Source: Gambelia wislizenii (Eukaryota; Chordata; Lepidosauria; Squamata; Crotaphytidae). Taken from it: a stretch of DNA of 64,000 bases. This document shows, piece by piece, positions 36,736-46,990 of this stretch. Below the pieces are notes generated by a model. It was not told the origin of the DNA and ran no database searches. It worked only from the letters and a program-made list of their open reading frames with translations. The DNA is taken from the NCBI GenBank assembly GCA_030847615.1, contig JAUMIR010000001.1:385498687-385562686 (forward strand), read 5' to 3'. The position numbers and the translations under genes are program-made. The stretch's first letter is position 1; every line of letters begins with the position of its first letter.

Positions 36736-36930
36736 GCAGTAAGAGCTGTTCGGCAGTGGAACGCACGCCCTCGGAGCGTGGTGGGGTCTCCTTCCTTGGA
36801 GGTCTTTAAACAGAGGCTGGATGGACATCTGTCGGGGATGCTTTGATCAAGATTTCCTGCATGGCAGGGGGTTGGTCTGGATGGCCCTCGTGGTCTCTTC
36901 CAACTCTACAATTCTCTGATTCTATGATCA
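36736..36930 (+). mobile_element. CR1 LINE 3' end inserted in the 5S SINE
   Basis: GCAGTAAGAGCTGTTCGGCA, GAGGTCTTTAAACAGAGGCT, GATGGCCCTCGTGGTCTCTT and the terminal CTGATTCTATGATCA. No clear target duplication. About 60 unassigned bases follow before the SINE resumes. Confidence 0.8.
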
Positions 36931-36989
36931 GGATTTTCAGCTAACAGATTGGCTGAAATCCTGCATCAGAGGCTACGATATATAATTTA

Positions 36990-37049
36990 TGTATTCCTTG
37001 CCTCAGAAAACCCTATGAAATTCATGGGGTCGCCATAAATTGACAGGAG
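36990..37049 (+). mobile_element. 5S SINE BovB-type tail, left of the L1 insertion
   Basis: GTATTCCTTGCCTCAGAAAA, CCCTATGAAATTCATGGGGT and CATAAATTGACAGGAG. The last 13 bases (37037-37049) are the L1 target duplication. Confidence 0.85.
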
Positions 37050-39746
37050 TCGTTAAAGATAAACAAGACCCCAGGCCCGGATGGTTTTACTTCAAATTTC
37101 TATAAGACTTTCGCGGAGATGTTGAAGATCCCACTAACGAAAACTTTGAATAATATATTGATGGGTGGAGAAATGCCATTATCATGGCAACACGCCAACA
37201 TTGCATTAATATTAAAGGAAAACAAAGATCCGGAGGATATGAGAAATTACAGACCGACTGCACTCTTGAACACTGATTATAAAATCTTCACAAACATCCT
37301 GGCCGAAAGATTAAAGAAGGTATTAGCTGATTGGATTGACAAAGACCAGACGGGTTTTCTTCCAAATAGACATATAAGTAATAACATCAGGAGGATACTA
37401 AACCTTATTGAATACTTCGATAAACAACCAGATAAAAAATTTAGTATGATAGCATTAGATGCAGAAAGGGCCTTCGACAGCGTTAATTGGAATTTCATGT
37501 TTCAACTGCTAGAGAAAGTAGAAATAGGAGATCAGTATTTAAATGCAATCAAAACCATATACAAGAAACAGACAGCACAAATTATAATCAATGGTCAAAA
37601 AACAAAGCCCATAAGTTTGGAGAAGGGGGTGAGACAAGGTTGCCCTCTCTCCCCACTGCTTTTTATTATGGTTCTGGAAGTGTTATGCAACAAACTTAGA
37701 AAAGAAACAGAGGTCCAAGGAGTTAGAATTAAAAATCAAACATATAAAATCAGTGCTTATGCAGATGATCTTGCAATCTATTTAGAGGATCCACTGAAAT
37801 CCATGTTACCATTACAGAGAATATTGGAAGATTTTGGAAAACTGTCCGGTATTAGGATAAATAAAGAGAAAACCACATTACTGACTAAGAATATGGATAA
37901 AAAAGAAGAAGATATACTCAAAGCGCTTACGAGCTATAAAGTAGAGAAGAAAATCAGATACTTGGGAATCATAATTACAAAAAACAATATGGATCTTGTT
38001 GATAACAATTACAAAAAGAAATGGTCAGAAATTAAAAAAGATATGGAAAATTGGAAATACTTAAATCTATCTCTTTTAGGAAGAATAGCTGCGGTGAAAA
38101 TGACTGTATTGCCAAAGATGATCTATTTATTCCAAAATCTCCCCATAGTACTAAATGACAATATCTTTAAAACTTGGAACAAAGATATAACAAAATTTAT
38201 ATGGCAAGGCAAAAAACCGAGAATAAGATATAAAACACTACAAGATGAAAAGGGGAGAGGCGGGCTGGGACTACCAAATCTAAAGTTATACTATCAAGCA
38301 AGTGCTATTGGTTGGCTATATGAGTGGTTTATACTGAAAGACAATAAGCTATTGACGCTGGAAGGCGTGGGTATGAAATTTGGATTTCATGCATACCTGT
38401 GGTATGACAAAGAGAAAATGGACAGGAACTTTAACGATCATTTTATTAGAAAATCTCTCCTTAGGATCTGGAAAAAGATCAAGGCACAGATTTATATTAA
38501 GCTTCCTTTGTGGGTGTCCCCACAGGAGGCATTTAGGAGAACGGAAATGATTCATAAAGAAAATTGGTGGACATATAATGAATTGTTATTTGTTCAACAA
38601 ACGGGGTGGAGGCTTAAAACCAAGGAAGAACTAGAACAAGATCAGATAAAATGCACTTGGTTTCAACATCGTCAACTTCTAGAGAGGTTTAAAATAGATA
38701 ATAAGAAGGCCGGGGTGGAAAATTTAAAAACTGAACTAGACCTTCTATTTGCAGACTATAAGGGGATTAAGATATCAGGGGCTTATAAATTGTTGTTGAA
38801 ATTGGAAACAGAACAGGAAACAGTGAAGGAATATATGATAAAATGGTCCAGAAATGTGGGGCGAAGTATTTCAATGGAGGAGTGGGAAACCCTGTGGAAA
38901 AAGAATATGAGTTTCTCTATCAGTACGGAATTAAGAGAGAACTGTTACAAAATGCAATATCGCTGGTATTTAACCCCAATGATATTGGCAAAAATGTATA
39001 AGCATGTTAAAGCAAACTGTTGGAAATGTGGGGAGGTAAATAGTTCATTCTTCCATATGTGGTGGACGTGTAAGTTGGCTAAACAATTTTGGAATAATAT
39101 ACATGAAGAGATTAGGGGAATTCTCAGGGAGGATTTCAAACTAAAACCAGAGCTTTATTTACTAAACGTCTTTGATGAGAATTTCCCCTCAAAATTCAAA
39201 AAAATTATGTTGTATATGACCACCACGGCTAGAATAGTTTACGCGAGATATTGGAGGCAGGATAAGATTCCTTGTAAGGAAGAATGGCAGAGGAAAATGG
39301 GAGAAGTGATTCAAATGGAATACTTAACATGTTGGATTAAATATAAATCTGTGGAAGATTTCAGAAAGGAATGGGAAAGGGTAATTGAGTCTTGGAAGGA
39401 AAAATGGAATGGATATATGACTTTTTGGATTACAGAGTAAAATAGAGTAATGAATACCCCAATATCACTTTCCTGACACAGATATGATCTCTAATAGATG
39501 CTGGAAATCTTGAAACTTTACTCCTCTGGGGAGAGTTAAGAATTATAGCAACAATGTATTAGTTTCTTTTTCTCTTTTGAAGGTACTAAGCTGAAGCCAA
39601 AGTAGATACTGTAAACTGACCCAAACACTGTGGAGTTGGAAGTTTTGTTTTTATATTAATGCTAAATGTTTGAGTATGGATTTGTGTGTATATTGTGTGT
39701 AGATTGTAACTTTGTGAAAAATGGTAATAAAAAGATTACAAAAAAA
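37050..39746 (+). mobile_element. Young 5'-truncated L1 LINE with perfect 13-bp target duplication
   Basis: The duplication AAATTGACAGGAG stands at 37037-37049 and 39747-39759. Between them lie an uninterrupted ORF2 piece, a 3' UTR of about 300 bp and a short poly-A (39740-39749). It interrupts the tail of a 5S SINE. 5' truncation, poly-A and duplication are the marks of target-primed reverse transcription. The absence of stops and the perfect duplication point to a recent event. Confidence 0.93.
37053..39440 (+). CDS. L1 ORF2 protein, C-terminal part (reverse transcriptase to Cys motif)
   Basis: Seen: open from the truncation point to TAA at 39438-39440, about 795 codons; the first Met is at 37119. 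Domains in order: NKTPGPDGFTSNFY at the truncation, NYRPTALLNTDYKIF and DQTGFLPNRHI, RT block A ALDAERAFDSVNW, block B KGVRQGCPLSPLLF (about 37630), catalytic YADDLAIYL (37758-), IRYLGIIITKN, and near the C-terminus CWKCGEVNSSFFHMWWTC (about 39018). Known: L1 ORF2p has EN, RT and a Cys-rich C-terminus; it nicks DNA and copies its own RNA in cis. Endonuclease and ORF1 are missing, so this copy cannot move by itself. There is no host role to infer. A separate promoter is not seen. Confidence 0.93.
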   Translation, partial: LKINKTPGPDGFTSNFYKTFAEMLKIPLTKTLNNILMGGEMPLSWQHANIALILKENKDPEDMRNYRPTALLNTDYKIFTNILAERLKKVLADWIDKDQTGFLPNRHISNNIRRILNLIEYFDKQPDKKFSMIALDAERAFDSVNWNFMFQLLEKVEIGDQYLNAIKTIYKKQTAQIIINGQKTKPISLEKGVRQGCPLSPLLFIMVLEVLCNKLRKETEVQGVRIKNQTYKISAYADDLAIYLEDPLKSMLPLQRILEDFGKLSGIRINKEKTTLLTKNMDKKEEDILKALTSYKVEKKIRYLGIIITKNNMDLVDNNYKKKWSEIKKDMENWKYLNLSLLGRIAAVKMTVLPKMIYLFQNLPIVLNDNIFKTWNKDITKFIWQGKKPRIRYKTLQDEKGRGGLGLPNLKLYYQASAIGWLYEWFILKDNKLLTLEGVGMKFGFHAYLWYDKEKMDRNFNDHFIRKSLLRIWKKIKAQIYIKLPLWVSPQEAFRRTEMIHKENWWTYNELLFVQQTGWRLKTKEELEQDQIKCTWFQHRQLLERFKIDNKKAGVENLKTELDLLFADYKGIKISGAYKLLLKLETEQETVKEYMIKWSRNVGRSISMEEWETLWKKNMSFSISTELRENCYKMQYRWYLTPMILAKMYKHVKANCWKCGEVNSSFFHMWWTCKLAKQFWNNIHEEIRGILREDFKLKPELYLLNVFDENFPSKFKKIMLYMTTTARIVYARYWRQDKIPCKEEWQRKMGEVIQMEYLTCWIKYKSVEDFRKEWERVIESWKEKWNGYMTFWITE

Positions 39747-39795
39747 AAATTGACAGGAGACAGGAAAGCACATACACACAACGAGAGAACTAAGA
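39747..39795 (+). mobile_element. 5S SINE tail end, right of the L1 insertion
   Basis: TTGACAGGAG repeated from the left side, then GCACATACACACA, the CA-type end of the SINE. Confidence 0.75.
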
Positions 39796-39796
39796 A

Positions 39797-40690
39797 TAAT
39801 AGAATCATAGAGTTGGAAGAGACCACAAGGGCCATCCAATCCAAACCCCTGCCATGCAGGAATACACAATCAAATCATTCCCGGCAGATGTCCATCCAGC
39901 CTCTGTTTAAAAACCTCCAAAGAAGGAGATTCCACCACACTTCTAGGCAGTGCATTCCACTTCCGAACAGCTCTTACTCTCAGGAAGTTCCTCCAAATGT
40001 TTAGGTGGAATCTCTTTTCCTGTAGTTTGAGTCCAACAGCTCCGTGTTGTAGCCTTTGGAGCAGCAGAAAACAAGCTTTCTCCATCCTCAGTATGACATC
40101 CCTTCTAATATTTAAACATGGCTATCATCTCCCCTCTTAATCTTCTTTGCCCCAGGCTAAACATACTCAGCTCCCTAAGCTGCTCCTCATAGGGCATGGC
40201 TTCCAGACCTCCCACCATTTTTGTCGCCCTCCTCTGGACATGTTCCAGCTTCTCAATATCCTTCCTGAATTGTGGTGCCTAGAACTGGACACAGTATTCC
40301 AGGTGAGGTCTGACCAAAGCAGAATAGAGTAGCACTATTACTTCCCTTGATCTGGACACTATACTCTTATTATATTGATGTCAAGGCTGACTGGGCAATA
40401 ATTATTTGGGTCTTCTTCCCCTCCCCCTTTTTTTTTTAAAGATAGGGACAACATTTGTTCTCTTCCAGTCTGCTTGGACATCTCCTGTTCTCCAGGATTT
40501 CTCAGATTATTACAAGTGGTTCTGAGATTACTTCTGCCATTTCTTTTAGTACCCTTGGATGTAGTTCATCTTGGCCCTGGAGACTTGAATTCATTTATAC
40601 TGGCCAGGTATTCCTGAACAACCTCTTTACCTATTCTATTCTGCATTTTGCCTACTGCATCATCTACTCCATTAGGAAGCTGAATGGTGG
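39797..40690 (-). mobile_element. CR1 LINE with internal deletion (RT start joined to 3' end)
   Basis: From 39797 to about 40378 the minus strand gives the CR1 3' UTR and RT C-terminus (tail TAGAATCATAGAGTTGG; GAAAACAAGCTTTCTCCATC). From about 40378 to 40690 it gives the N-terminal RT region: HPRVLKEMAEVISEPL, EKSWRTGDVQADWKRTNVVP, DPNNYCPVSL. The catalytic middle of RT is missing, with the joint near 40375. This is a deletion within one old copy or two adjacent copies. Confidence 0.8.
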
Positions 40691-41390
40691 GTGATTCAGA
40701 ACCGGTCAAACATCTTCACATAGGTCATAGTTAAACTGAAGAATTCACTACTGCAACATGTAGTGATAACTGCCAACTTGGGTGGCTTTAAAAGGATTTA
40801 AAACAAATGCATGGAGGGCAAGACCATCAATGGCTACTCGGAAAGAGATATCATTCTTTACCTGTCTTGTTCTCATGTGAAAGTGAAAAACTGTTAAAAA
40901 AAATTATCCTCACCTATGAGACAAAGAAATGTTTTCTATTGGTGTCAAGAATGTTTGCATTTGCAAGAATATTTTTTCACAAATTGCACAAGTTTTGTAG
41001 CCTTGCTATATGATTTCTTTAAAAAAAATTAGAAGCACAGGATCCTTTGTCAATCAGTCAGTTAGGTTTTCTGCTTTCACTCACTTCATAAAGGGAAAAG
41101 ACAGCACTTTTCTGTACAGAAATTCTAAGACAGATCCAGAAACCTTAAACAAAAACTGTTTAACCTCTCTCATCCCCACTGCAGATAAGTAATCTCCTAG
41201 GTGTTAGTAAACTCTTGACAAACTATCTCAATGTGCTGAGACAACTTGTCTGTTTGAGAACTAGTAATAAGAGTTCTTCATATCCTGAAGCAAGATGGCA
41301 ACATACTACCTCTACTGCCAGCAGCAGTATGACTTTGGAGATTATCAGACGTGCCCTTAGAATTTATTTATTTTTATTTTTATTTATTTA
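40691..41390. other. Intron without recognised features
   Basis: Nothing recognised. A (TTTTA)n-like run lies at 41363-41390. Confidence 0.4.
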
Positions 41391-41973
41391 GGTCCCGTCT
41401 ACACGATTTAAATAATACGTACGGTGTGCAGAAGTTCGCACTTCGGTACAAACGGCCGTTCGGACGCACACGAATGCAAAAGAGGGGGGCCCCGGATTTC
41501 CACCCTGAAATACACACACATGGTGTTCAGGAGGAAAAGCGGATCGCAAAGAGAAATCCGTACGCCGTTCGGATGGCTGACGGGTCTGTACGGTCCATTC
41601 GCACACATAAGAACAGGCAGGGTAATCTGATTGGCTGGCCGAGTAGAGGGGGCGGGGCTAGCATGGAGGGGAATTGGGAGCAGCCGCCATGTTGGTTTCC
41701 TGGCTAGCGAGCGTCCGGTAAGTCCGTGAATTTATATGTTTATTTATTTTTATTTTATATTGTAAATACAGAAAACCGACTGTCCGCAAACCAGGAACCT
41801 TTAAAAAAAAAAAAGCAGCGGGAGATTTAAAACTGCCGCTTGGCTTGCTCGCTCCAGCCAGCTTCGGGAAGAGGGAGTAATACAGAGTTTAGGGGCTTAA
41901 AAATCGTATAGCCGGTTCGTATTTTTTGCCCCCCATACGGATTTTTTTATGATCGTATAGCTGCACCCTTAGT
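41391..41973. mobile_element. CpG-rich element with imperfect terminal inverted repeats
   Basis: Left end AGGTCCCGTCTACACGAT; right end reverse complemented AGGGTGCAGCTATACGAT (about two-thirds of positions equal). The interior has many intact CpGs and repeated words (CGTACGG, CCGTTCGGA, CGCACAC, ATCGTATAG), unlike the CpG-poor surroundings. A DNA element (hAT-like by its termini) is the likeliest reading, but the target duplication is not clear. It contains the promoter-like stretch listed next. Confidence 0.45.
41627..41723 (+). promoter_or_regulatory. Promoter-like cluster: inverted CCAAT, GC box, YY1 site, 5' splice site
   Basis: In order: CTGATTGGCT (inverted CCAAT, 41627-41636), GGGGGCGGGGC (GC box, 41648-41658), GCCGCCATGTTGG (YY1 consensus, 41683-41695) and CCG|GTAAGT (donor at 41717/41718). 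This is the arrangement of a TATA-less promoter with a short first exon, on the plus strand, antisense to NELL1. Whether it is used, or belongs to a transposon, cannot be told from sequence. Confidence 0.45.
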
Positions 41974-42232
41974 TACTTATAACCCGCTCTTCAGCCACAA
42001 GGCTATCAGAGCGGCTTACAAATTCTTTTAAGCAATAGCTATTTACACATCTACACTGCATTAAACAGTTTCCAATGTGTGTTAGCTAATTGCCCCCACA
42101 AGCTGGGTACTCAATTTACCGACCTACGAAAGGATGGAAGGCTGAGTGAACCTTGGAGCCCGTTGGAATCAAACTTGCAACATGGTGGCTTGCAGTACTG
42201 GCACTTAACCATTGCGCCACCAGGGCTCCCTG
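41974..42232 (-). mobile_element. tRNA-derived SINE with L2-type tail, copy B
   Basis: Reverse complement of the 22473-22740 family: GGTGGCGCAATGGTTAAGTG (box A) and GTTTGATTCC (box B), then CAATTTACCGACCTACG on the plus strand and the end AACCCGCTCTTCAGCCACAA. It lies immediately right of the CpG-rich element. Confidence 0.8.
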
Positions 42233-44084
42233 GTGACACCAAATTAGGAGGAGTACCATCCCTGTCCTGGTACCCCCCCTCTACCTGACCCTCTCCTGTC
42301 CCACTCCTATCCCTGTTAACATTGTTTTAAAAAAAATTAGACACTTACCTTTTGCTGTGATAGAAACCGCTTCCCCTCCCCTTGGCCTCCCTGCAGGAAA
42401 TGCAGCCATTGTAAAGCTGCTTGTACTACAGGGAAAGAAAATCCCCTGCATTCTCCCAAGAGAATAATCCCATGGGAAATTTCAAAATAAAAGTCCAACT
42501 GGATGTCAAGAAAGAAAACCAAGCCCCAAAACAAAAATATAAAACCCCAAGTAACCCGGGAAAGGGGGGGAAAGGGGTGTCATTTACCTGGATGTCCCGA
42601 CTGAACCCGGAAGTGTTTGGCATGGACCTTTGAGTGACCTCCTGGTGACATCACGTTATGCTGGCATCCCACTAGCAGAATGGGGCTCCTGTTCAGATGC
42701 CCATGATTCCATTACCGGTACTATAATGGAAAGGGCCACTTATTGACAACTTTTCCCCATCAACAAGAGGAAGCCGGGGGGAACAGGAGCAGAATGGGAG
42801 CATCACAGGACAGGGACGACATCATCTGAAAGGAAAGCCTTTTTGCAATCTCTGGTCATCCCTGTCCTGGGATTTTTGACCCGCTGAGGTTCACTTGCAC
42901 TGACTGATCACCATGTAAACAGAATGCTGAACTAAATGGATCTTTTTATGAATACCTTGAAAACCTCGCTTGTTCGCATTCCTTAATTACTACAACAGAG
43001 AGTGAATAAAATGTTGAACACTAATGATATTTATAATCAAACATTAAAGAAATCAGCTAAACACTTTCTTCATGAGGAAAATGCATATTCGTCAAAGGAA
43101 CACATTAACTCTTTTCACCTGCAATCTGTGTTTTCAATAAGAAGTGGATGATATTGCAATGCTATTTTTAAAAGAAGCATATGAAACACCACAAAAGAGA
43201 AATACAATCAAATCACACAATACAGTATGTTAACATTTTATCTACTTGCCAACTTGCTTTCTAACATGTTCAGACCTAGATTTACCAAATGTAATCATTG
43301 GTTTTCTGTTATAGCTTGCCATTTGTTTAGAAACACAGAGGTTTTTAAAATACTGAAATTATATCTGATTCATAAGGGTTTTAAAAAAGAAAATCATTGC
43401 TTAGCTGTAACAAGTAACACAAAGCCAAGTACAAAACAATAATTTCTTCCAGACTGATTTTGACCAGAGAAAGAAGCAGAAAAAATAATGTACTGTAGAT
43501 TCTTTGGTGGGGGAAAAGGGACTAGGTAATGAGAAAATCCAGTTTAATATTTTTTATTTTATTTAAAAAACTAAACAATTTTAGAAACATTAACTAAGAT
43601 CAAAAGAGTTGTTCATATAATTATGGGGAGTAACTGCTTACCTGCACTGCAATTACAATCAACTCTAATTCCTTAGAATACTGTGACCCAAAAACACAAG
43701 CAATATTGCAATCATTAATGTTGTTGTGTTTCTTCCCTTGCTCTGTAATAACCTGTCACATTTCCTCTTGAACTAATTTACCTTTTTGGATAATAAAACA
43801 AATTTCCATTCTTCAAGCCTATATTTTGGAGATCAAATAAATGACAGAAGTATTTATTATCTCTATCAACTTTTTCAAGTATAAGTGCCTCATTTCTTCA
43901 GCAACAAAACAAGATTAAACATTATTCAAGTAATGTACTACTTTAAGGCTCTGAATAAGACCTTTGATACACTCATTGATAAACCAAGTCACTGAATAAC
44001 ACACTCAGATTAGGAATGTCTTTTTAAGTAGATGATGCTTATATTTTTATTAATGGCTTGGGTGTTCTTTCTAGAAAGTAGAAT
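42233..44084. other. Intron, no recognised repeat or gene
   Basis: 42233-42900 is moderately GC-rich, with the phrase CATCCCTGTCCTGG at both 42257 and 42848. 43642-43752 (minus) is a 37-codon open stretch ending at a good donor (CAG|GTAAGC) but with a poor acceptor; see findings. Confidence 0.4.
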
Positions 44085-44252
44085 TCAAAGACACAGCTGT
44101 GTTAGTCTGGAATATCACTAAGCAAGGGGAGCTGGTAGCACTTTTGGCCGACTGAGAAAGTAGACTAAGTCTACAAAAGCTTATGTTCCAACATTTTTCT
44201 CTCAGTTATTTGGAAAGGTGCTACAAGATCCATTTGCTTACTTTCTAGAAGG
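44085..44252 (+). repeat. Old TIR DNA-transposon-like repeat
   Basis: ACACAGCTGTGTTAGTCTGG at the left, CAAAAGCTTATGTTCCAACA in the middle and AAGGTGCTACAAGATCC at the right are diagnostic words of a common reptile TIR repeat (compare 11420-11555). Confidence 0.5.
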
Positions 44253-45667
44253 TATTGAACCTTTTCAAACTATTGGCCAATATTCCCTGAAGAATTTCAT
44301 CTTCTGTTAAAAACTAAAAGTCACAAAGCTAAAACAAAGGAATGTACTACTCGTCACAACAGTACTTACAAGAAAGTATTAGATTTTTATTTATTTGGCC
44401 AAGCTAAGCTCTAAAGGGACTGCACAATATCTGCCTCCAATGACATTAGAAGAATGAATTTTTCAATGTAAAAGCACACAAATCGACATGTATTATGCTG
44501 CAGCTCAATAGTACAATATAAGGAAGACAAATGAGGCACAGGCCCAAATGGTTTCTCTCAGACTTTGTTGGGAATCTAACAAAGGCTTTGACCTTTATAG
44601 AAGAAGCATGCTACAACCCCACCTTCCTGGCATCCTTTAAGAAAAATCCCATTCATAAGGTAGGTGGGAAGCAGCAAAGGACTCTTCATTTTACTCTGAG
44701 TGTCATTCTGGCCTAATTGCCATTCTGAGGTACCTACCCAATTTTTCCTGCAATCAACCATTCATATTAAATTTTTACAAGAACCTTTTGTTCCTTTTCC
44801 CATATAAGTGATATTTAGGATATCATAGGTAGTGAATGTGGCATTTCCTCCTTAATCATCCTATCATTAACCTTTTAAGACCAACAGAGAAAAGCTGAGC
44901 ACTGGCAATTGGAATTAGCCAATTATCAGTTCTTGCATAAAATATATAGATGATTATATTGATCTAGAATATTGAGCTTGCTAGTAATAAGGTAAGTAGC
45001 TACACCCCACCACTCCATGAATAAGGTATGTAAAGATTACATATATAAAAGTTATCCATTCATATGCATCAAATAATATAGAAAACTGATTGTCCCTCCT
45101 GTAAATGCAACAGCATTTCTAGTTCTTGTGGTCACTTCTGGAAATCTGTGATCACCCTGTTTATCCATTATACCTTTTAGAAGGCAACTATAGCCAAATG
45201 GAAGACAGCATGCTGTGTCCATACAAGAGATCTAAAATTCAGTCACTGGGATGTCCAGTGTAATAGTTTGGGGTGGCAACAAGTCTGCAAAAGACCTCTG
45301 CCTGAGGCTGAAGAGAGGCCTGTGTAGCCCTAAAATAGTAGTTTAGGTCTGTCATTTTAAAAAACGGCTCCATATATTGATTGTATTTCACCACACAAAT
45401 GCATTATTCAGAGACTTAGGACTGGCACTGTGTGCAAAATATTGCACTGCATAAACTAACTCTAAAAGTTTCTCTTAGCTAAAAAGAGATTAATGTATGT
45501 AGTAGTGAAAGTTGCATGTGTGTGTCACCTGATATCTCAGATGTTTCACTTTGAACATAAGCCTCTACTGTATTTTCCTCTCCTATTGTATCCTATGTAT
45601 TTGATTCTCTGATTTGACTATTGCCAATGACTTTAAAAGATTTAAATAAAATTATATTTGTGTGTGA

Positions 45668-45705
<38 letters not shown>

Positions 45706-45954
45706 CGCTGACATAGATAGCAGTAGAAGTTTTGGGTTTTTTTTAATGAATATATGCCAACGTCACTTGCCAACTTGAAAGAGCTGGATGCGAGCTGTAA
45801 ACAGAATACAAAAGCCAGCAGTGGAATTTATAGATAACATAATTCTGTCAAATGTTTCTCCCTAGATAATTCCCTAAACCAATAAAAATTGAGAAAAAAT
45901 AGGTATGATACCAGTTGTGATAAACAAAAGAAGGTTGTACTCCAAGTATATCTA
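44253..45954. other. Intron with a (TG)n microsatellite
   Basis: (TG)n at 45673-45702. The rest is unassigned. Confidence 0.45.
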
Positions 45955-46186
45955 AGGCTGAAATACAACAAAACCCCAAATCCACAAAAGAATGATACCT
46001 TTATTGACCACCCAAAAAGCAGAAAATACATCTTGCAAGCCTTTGAAGCTTCACTGTCTTCTTCATCAGGCAAAGATGTTAAAAATCATACAGAAGAAGA
46101 AAAGTGACAATCTTAGAGTCACAAGCCTACATTTTGTCTTAGATGTTGTTTCCGTTGTCAGTTAAGATGGTCTGGAGGGATATCAA

Positions 46187-46880
46187 GAGAGCCAGTGTGG
46201 TGTAGTGGTTTGAGTGCTGAACTATGATTCTGGAGACCTGGAAAACAAAATGTACAGTCCCCCCCAAAATCAATACCTTTATCAGCCAACCAAATGCAAA
46301 ACACATGATGCACACTTTCAAAGCTCTACTGGCTTCTTCATCAGACAAAAGATGTTTAAAAAAAGAAAAGCGATGATGTTGGAGTCACAGGCCCACATGC
46401 TGTTTCAGATGTTACTTCTGTTGATGTTCCGGTGAGGGATCTCATGCAGGCAGAGGCCACTGCTACTTTTTGGCCATGTGGAGTTAAGAGAAAAGACAGT
46501 AAAATTTAAATCCTTTTGCAGCAACTTTTCTAGCATCTAGCATGTCCCTATCTTTTGTCTGTTTTGAAAGCTTGCATCACATGTTTTGCATCTGGTTGGC
46601 TGACAAAGATATTACTTTTTTGTGGATTTTGGATTTTGTTTTGCTGCATTGCCAACATGACTACCGTGAATGTGTTTTCTGAAGAACGGAGTTTGAATCC
46701 TGGCTCACCCATGGAAATACACTGGGTGACCTGGGGCAAGTCACATTCTCTCAGTCTCAGAGGAAGGCAAGACAAACTTCCCCTCTAAACAAATTTTACC
46801 AAGAAAATATCTTGATAGGCTTGTCTTATGGTTGTCATAAATTGGAAATGCCTTGAAGGCACACAACAACAACAACAACA
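46187..46880 (+). mobile_element. Sauria SINE (tRNA head, BovB tail) with 12-bp target duplication, itself interrupted
   Basis: Target duplication GAGGGATATCAA at 46175-46186 and 46881-46892. The head GAGCCAGTGTGGTGTAGTGG…GTGCTGAACTATG (box A region) ends at about 46241. It resumes at about 46688 with GTTTGAATCC (box B), GGTGACCTGGGGCAAGTCAC, TTATGGTTGTCATAAATTGG and GCCTTGAAGGCACAC(AAC)n. The break holds DNA element copy 2. Confidence 0.85.
46242..46687. mobile_element. TIR-type DNA element copy 2, inserted in the Sauria SINE
   Basis: The left arm ATACCTTTATCAGCCAACCA…ATGCAAAACACATGATGCAC…CAGACAAAAGATG pairs with the right arm CTTTTGTCTG…CATCACATGTTTTGCATCTG…TTGGCTGACAAAGATATTAC. These are long inverted repeats of about 100 bp. 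The non-palindromic middle matches copy 1. No transposase frame, so it is a MITE. The superfamily is undecided. Confidence 0.7.
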
Positions 46881-46990
46881 GAGGGATATCAATGCAGGCA
46901 GAAGCCACTCCCTTTCTTGGCCATGTGGGGACAGTAGAAGACAGGTAATAAAATTTCAACAGAAAAGTAACTTCCCTGGTAATCCAGGCT

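Larger units (their letters stand above)
45955..46990. mobile_element. TIR-type DNA element copy 1, split by a Sauria SINE
   Basis: The left part 45955-46186 contains CCACAAAAGAATGATACCTT, GCAAGCCTTTGAAGC, CTTCTTCATCAGGCAAAGAT and GTGACAATCTTAGAGTCACA. The right part from 46881 contains ATCAATGCAGGCAGAAGCCA and CTTGGCCATGTGGGG. The same order occurs in copy 2 (46242-46687). A 12-bp duplication at the break shows that the SINE inserted into this copy. The end after about 46990 is not sharply seen. Confidence 0.6.
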
